Of a stretch of DNA of 16,434 nt, positions 14,020-16,434 are shown one piece after another. Position 1 is the first letter of the stretch. Every line of letters begins with the position of its first letter. Source of the stretch: GCA-965745 sp046704525 (GTDB taxonomy: Archaea; Thermoplasmatota; Thermoplasmata; Thermoplasmatales; Thermoplasmataceae); NCBI GenBank assembly GCA_046704525.1, contig JBJKRS010000106.1, forward strand, positions 1 to 16,434, written 5' to 3'. The notes beneath the pieces were generated by a model. That model was not told the origin of the DNA and searched no databases. It was given only the letters and a program-made list of their open reading frames with translations. The position numbers were made by a program, and so were the translations under genes.

Positions 14020-14205
14020 TCAAAAGAGAGAGCCGTATTTGCTTAAATGCAACATCCTAAGGTCAGGCACTTTAAGTCTAGTCACTTGCTCCACAATGGT
14101 ATCGCCCATACTCGTGAATTTAACCACTTCCTCTAAACACTCATCTGCGGAGGCTTCCAGCCGTTTGCAATAACTCGCCTTCAGCCGCTCGTAATCCTTG
14201 ACAGC
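14020..14205 (-). pseudogene. coding-like remnant without a start codon
   Basis: The minus strand is open for 61 codons between TAA at 14206-14208 and TGA at 14020-14022. The translation looks like real protein: KDYERLKASYCKRLEASADE is a charged helix, and TIVEQVTRLKVPDLRML is another. Yet no ATG, GTG or TTG occurs in the first 26 codons, and the first usable GTG would leave only about 36 residues. Upstream, all frames are broken. I read it as the C-terminal scrap of a decayed gene. Family unknown. Confidence 0.35.
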
Positions 14206-14229
14206 TTATTGCCGTTAAAGCCTGGAGCG

Positions 14230-14556
14230 TTATCTATGGGAACTTGCCAGGTTCTTTTTACCAAAATGTAAGAAGAACCCCCAGAAACTGGACACAAAAA
14301 CAAATACGGCAAAGAAAAAGAGCTCCCCGGCATACGTCAAAGGCTCACTCATATTCACGTGTTGAGGATTAAACAGGAAAAAGAGCGTCAGCGGGACAAC
14401 AGGCAGTATCAAAGCCGCGGGTAATGTATCCAGTAGCTGTTTCCTTGTTATTCTCATCGACGAATACCGTCTCGAGATCAACACATAAGCGATAATAGAC
14501 ATCAAAGTCAAAGCGGAAACAGTTAGGATAATTTCTAATGAAATAAGAAAATCCAC
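14230..14556 (-). CDS. small three-helix membrane protein, function unknown
   Basis: The 108 residues contain three hydrophobic segments long enough to span a membrane: about 3-27 (ISLEIILTVSALTLMSIIAY), 41-62 (LPAALILPVVPLTLFFLF) and 73-98 (LFFFAVFVFVSSFWGFFLHF). Basic linkers (SRRYSSMRITRKQ and a FGKKNLASSHR tail) suggest that the loop after the first helix and the C-terminus face the cytoplasm. The start is GTG 14556, directly after GAGGG; no upstream start exists because TGA lies at 14560-14562. I recognise no family. It may be cotranscribed with the 45-codon ORF just before it (3 nt gap). Confidence 0.5.
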   Translation of the reverse strand: MDFLISLEIILTVSALTLMSIIAYVLISRRYSSMRITRKQLLDTLPAALILPVVPLTLFFLFNPQHVNMSEPLTYAGELFFFAVFVFVSSFWGFFLHFGKKNLASSHR

Positions 14557-14559
14557 CCC

Positions 14560-14697
14560 TCAACCACTCCTGTGCAGAAGAGTAAGGCTATGGGCATTCG
14601 GACTGGAATCAGAAGATGCAGACAGGTCATCTCCTGTTATCTTCCCTGTCTGTGCAATCTCATTGTCTTTTCCACACTGTTCTGTACCAGTGCACAA
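14560..14697 (-). CDS. candidate 45-residue ORF upstream of the membrane protein
   Basis: TTG 14697 follows GGAGGAG (14704-14710) at 6 nt spacing. The frame gives 45 hydrophilic residues with two early cysteines (MCTGTEQCGKDNE) and a Ser-rich middle, and ends at TGA 14560-14562, 3 nt before the membrane-protein GTG. The AT-rich AACTAATTAG near 14734-14743 could be its TATA box. The ribosome-binding site and the tight spacing are the only support, so it may be a leader peptide, a true small gene, or chance. Confidence 0.3.
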   Translation of the reverse strand: MCTGTEQCGKDNEIAQTGKITGDDLSASSDSSPNAHSLTLLHRSG

Positions 14698-14939
14698 AAC
14701 CTTCTCCTCCACGCTTGATTTACGTTTGTAAGTCTAATTAGTTTTTCTGTTCGACTGAACTATGGCCCTGCATACCCTTGCGCAAACTTTCGGAACAGGG
14801 CATCACTGACGCGCCTCTTCTGCCTGTTTCACCAGAAATTAGAGGAACTATGGAGTGCCAATTTCCGTGCGGACACTACTTGCTGATACTGATCTGCTAA
14901 AGAGGACAGTTTGCTGACACCAGGGAAGGAAGTGTGTAT

Positions 14940-15080
14940 TCATTTGTAGAATTCATATCTCATTGTGACTTCTCGCCAGGTTTCGGGGGCTATGTTGTAT
15001 TTGGAGCAAATATCCGGCACATTTGCCCCGTTCTTTAGTAGCTTTCTGATCTCCTTGACCTGTTTCCTGCTCAAATCCAC
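14940..15080 (-). CDS. 46-residue helix-turn-helix protein
   Basis: GTG 15080 is preceded by GGAGGTG (15088-15094) at 7 nt spacing and a TATA box at 15126-15134. The 46 residues start MDLSRKQVKEIRKLLKNGAN and continue VPDICSKYNIAPETWREV. This has the shape of a resolvase/transposase-type helix-turn-helix ('..eI..ll..G.si.eIa..ygis..Tw'). It could be a free-standing mini DNA-binding protein or the surviving N-terminus of a transposase or recombinase. The TGA at 14940-14942 is followed by no recognisable catalytic domain. The expression signals look intact, which favours a real small gene. Confidence 0.5.
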   Translation of the reverse strand: MDLSRKQVKEIRKLLKNGANVPDICSKYNIAPETWREVTMRYEFYK

Positions 15081-15125
15081 GGCTTTGCACCTCCAGATTT
15101 AACCTTGATACATGAAGTGAGTTGG

Positions 15126-15134
15126 TTATAATAC
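15126..15134 (-). promoter_or_regulatory. TATA box of the 46-residue HTH gene
   Basis: On the minus strand, GTATTATAA predicts transcription from about 15105. That leaves a 25-nt leader containing the Shine-Dalgarno at 15088-15094. Confidence 0.45.
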
Positions 15135-15264
15135 TTCACTATCCAACACGGGAGGAGCATCCATCCGCCTGTGACAGGCAAAACCCGGGGAAGATGAAGC
15201 CCCAATATTTCTGTCCTCATCTTTTATCCTTCCTTCAGGTACATCATCAAGGAGGCAATTCAAA

Positions 15265-15768
15265 TTGCAGAGAAACATTGCAGGCCTTCACTCCCAAGGC
15301 CCAAAGAAAGAATTGCGTGACAAACTGATGCTGTTCGGCCAATTTGTGGGGGACTGGGAGATCAGGGAGTGCAGGTTCCTCAAGAAGGACGGATCATGGG
15401 GAACGAGTCATGGAGAATTGCACTGGGGATGGATACTGGGCGGCACAGCAGTACAGGACGTTTGGATCGGAGTTGCTGGTGAAGCCCATGGATCGGGGAG
15501 TGCCGGCACTACGGTCAGGTACTTTGATTCAGAAAGAGATCAGTGGCGGAGTATATGGATATCTCCCGGCCAAAACGAGATCAGGATGTTCACGGGCCTG
15601 AGTGTTGAAGATGAAATAGTCCTTACAGCAGATGAAGGCAGGGAAAAATGGATATTCCATGATATTCAAAAAATGAATTCAAGTGGCGCGCAGAAAGAAT
15701 CAACGAAAAGGATGGAGAGTGGTACGTCATTGAACATATGCGGATTTACAGGAAACAATAGAGAGTAA
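15265..15768 (+). CDS. DUF1579-like protein, C-terminus frameshifted
   Basis: TTG 15265 follows AAGGAGG (15249-15255) at 9 nt. The protein has the layout of a small beta-barrel family I associate with DUF1579: LFGQFVGDWEIRECRF near residues 23-38, HWGWILGGTAVQDVWIG near 53-69, VRYFDSERDQWRSIWIS near 83-99, then EKWIFHDI. In this frame the last 30 residues (after CAAAAAATG at 15667-15675) are low-complexity and unlike the family. In the -1 frame from 15672 the sequence reads NEFKWRAERINEKDGEWYVI and ends at TAG 15759-15761, which is the expected C-terminus. One more A in the A6 run would join the two. So the gene has lost one base there, or the base is a sequencing error. Ligand and role unknown. 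Confidence 0.55.
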   Translation: MQRNIAGLHSQGPKKELRDKLMLFGQFVGDWEIRECRFLKKDGSWGTSHGELHWGWILGGTAVQDVWIGVAGEAHGSGSAGTTVRYFDSERDQWRSIWISPGQNEIRMFTGLSVEDEIVLTADEGREKWIFHDIQKMNSSGAQKESTKRMESGTSLNICGFTGNNRE

Positions 15769-15781
15769 ACAGCAGTCTATG

Positions 15782-15787
15782 AAAAAA
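15782..15787 (-). terminator. T6 run downstream of the AbrB gene
   Basis: On the minus strand, TTTTTT begins 23 nt after the AbrB stop. It is a candidate archaeal T-tract terminator without a hairpin. Confidence 0.3.
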
Positions 15788-15810
15788 GAGGTGTTGTGTG
15801 AAGAAAACCC

Positions 15811-15978
15811 TCAACGCAACTTCTTGATGATTACGTCCCCTTCGTCCGTAAGATAAAAGCCTATAATGTCTTTTGGACCCGCTCCTAGTTGTTCTGCAAT
15901 TCGTCTAGGCATGGACATTCTGAGACTCTTGGAGTTGGAGATCCTCGTTGTGTCAATCAGATCCAGCTTCTGCTCCAT
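15811..15978 (-). CDS. AbrB/SpoVT-type DNA-binding protein
   Basis: The 55 residues form one swapped-hairpin AbrB domain. RISNSKSLRMSMPRRIAEQL (13-32) matches the 'i.....S.rvtiPk.ia..L' core, followed by GAGPKDIIGFYLTDEGDVII (32-51), the 'g...gD.v.f....g.v.i' half. Such proteins bind DNA as dimers, as antitoxins or as free regulators. No toxin (VapC, MazF, PIN) lies next to it in view, so I favour a stand-alone regulator. ATG 15978 is preceded by a TATA box about 24 nt upstream (leaderless). A palindrome at 16005-16017 touches the far side of the TATA box and could be its own operator. Confidence 0.72.
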   Translation of the reverse strand: MEQKLDLIDTTRISNSKSLRMSMPRRIAEQLGAGPKDIIGFYLTDEGDVIIKKLR

Positions 15979-15996
15979 TCAGTGCTATGTAAGAGG

Positions 15997-16017
15997 GATA
16001 TATTAACTATAATAGTT
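15997..16017 (-). promoter_or_regulatory. AbrB-gene promoter with adjoining palindrome
   Basis: On the minus strand TTAATATATC (15997-16006) is the TATA box. The perfect inverted repeat AACTAT-A-ATAGTT (16005-16017) overlaps its upstream edge, where TFB would bind. A dimeric regulator bound there would block promoter opening. Autoregulation is inferred. Confidence 0.4.
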
Positions 16018-16131
16018 TCAGAATGGATATCAAGTGAACAAAGTACACTTTCCCCGGACAAATTTCAGAAGCTATTTAAACACTCCGAACAGCAAGCTAC
16101 AGTATGCCAGTCGTCAAGAGAGACGTTGGCT

Positions 16132-16434
16132 TCAATTGCTGTCCATCTGCTTGATAAGTGAGGGCCCTATTGAACTGCCGAATATCTCAACGATCTCTTC
16201 GTCGGTAAAAAGCTGCAGGATCTTTATCAGTATTGTGTATGTCGCACTACTGAAGCCCATTTCTCTGCTTTTTGTAGCGATGTAGTATATGGCTTCCTCT
16301 GGGGTGACCTCTTTGCTCCCTATCCGTATATTTACAGTCTTGACAAGGTACCTGAACCAATTCTTCAGTCTAGAAACTGGCTCAGTCATAAGTATATTCT
16401 CAGACCCGGAGCCATATTCCTCACCGGAGCCTGC
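16132..16434 (-). CDS. partial protein of unknown function, 5' end outside the window
   Basis: The minus-strand frame is open from the window edge to the stop at 16132-16134, giving 100 residues. ATG 16389 would make an 85-residue protein, but the 15 residues before it (AGSGEEYGSGSEN, linker-like) continue the frame without a stop. No Shine-Dalgarno or properly spaced TATA box precedes that ATG. I therefore read it as the C-terminal part of a longer protein. It has basic-aromatic SRLKNWFRYLVKTVNIRIG, then TPEEAIYYIATKSREMGF and an acidic helix (LFTDEEIVEIFG). The layout (Gly/Ser linker, basic aromatic stretch, short helical domain) resembles a cytoplasmic tail after a membrane region, but I do not recognise the family. 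Confidence 0.45.
   Translation of the reverse strand, partial: AGSGEEYGSGSENILMTEPVSRLKNWFRYLVKTVNIRIGSKEVTPEEAIYYIATKSREMGFSSATYTILIKILQLFTDEEIVEIFGSSIGPSLIKQMDSN

Larger units (their letters stand above)
13812..15264. other. gene-poor, accessory-looking stretch downstream of tRNA-Ser
   Basis: Between the tRNA and the DUF1579-like gene I see only small or decayed minus-strand ORFs (14020-14205, 14230-14556, 14560-14697, 14940-15080). The parts 13812-14019, 14698-14939 and 15081-15264 show no convincing gene on either strand. A 13-nt inverted repeat (CTGTAA-T-TTACAG, 13814-13826) lies 2 nt after the tRNA. I see no transposase, no terminal repeats, and no second copy of the tRNA 3' end that would mark an integrated element. 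Confidence 0.5.

Noticed and set aside
13919..14173. 84-codon plus-strand ORF after the tRNA
   Set aside because: Low-quality composition, no promoter or ribosome site, and the opposite strand of its second half reads more like protein.
15122..15328. 68-codon plus-strand ORF before the DUF1579-like gene
   Set aside because: Starts inside the predicted promoter of the HTH gene, has no Shine-Dalgarno, and ends inside the better supported gene.
1..16434. CRISPR arrays or complete insertion sequences
   Set aside because: No regularly spaced direct repeats, no transposase catalytic domain and no terminal inverted repeats were seen.

Overview
The window looks like a chromosome segment of a euryarchaeon, most probably of the class Thermoplasmata. 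The grounds are an archaeal-type AsnRS, a large Lhr helicase, archaeal TATA boxes about 25 nt upstream of start codons (leaderless initiation for asnS, scpB, the NCS1 permease, the Toprim gene and an AbrB gene), and an HemE/HemH pair, which few archaea carry. The taxonomic call is inference. UGA is the commonest stop codon here, with UAA and UAG also used.

Left part (1-4787, plus strand): the 3' end of a DUF309-like gene, asnS, then a tight cluster of hemE, hemH and a SelB-like translation-factor paralogue with a degenerate G domain. hemE appears to be preceded by a leaderless 23-codon upstream ORF that ends on the hemE start region. hemH carries an in-frame TGA after codon 100, with conserved ferrochelatase sequence on both sides and no frame change. 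It directly precedes, and overlaps by 1 nt, the SelB-like gene. Recoding or nonsense decay at this UGA is the most interesting question in the window.

Middle (4781-13188): scpB-purD on the minus strand, with overlapping genes; a divergent plus-strand unit of NCS1 nucleobase permease, dUTPase/dCTP-deaminase-fold enzyme and SRPBCC-fold protein; then minus-strand Toprim protein plus tRNase Z, and the large helicase Lhr. These are housekeeping genes for nucleotide salvage, RNA/tRNA maturation, DNA repair and chromosome segregation.

Right part (13189-16434): upstream of lhr lies a self-contained mini-transcription unit (TATA, Shine-Dalgarno, 23-codon ORF with an almost purely acidic tail, hairpin plus T6 terminator). 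Its palindromic TATA may also serve the opposite direction, where a 53-residue ORF ends on the base before a tRNA-Ser(GCT). After the tRNA the sequence becomes gene-poor and accessory in character: an ORF remnant without a start, a small three-helix membrane protein preceded by a tiny ORF, a 46-residue helix-turn-helix protein, a DUF1579-like gene frameshifted at an A6 run, a 55-residue AbrB-type protein with a palindrome beside its promoter, and a partial unknown gene at the right edge.
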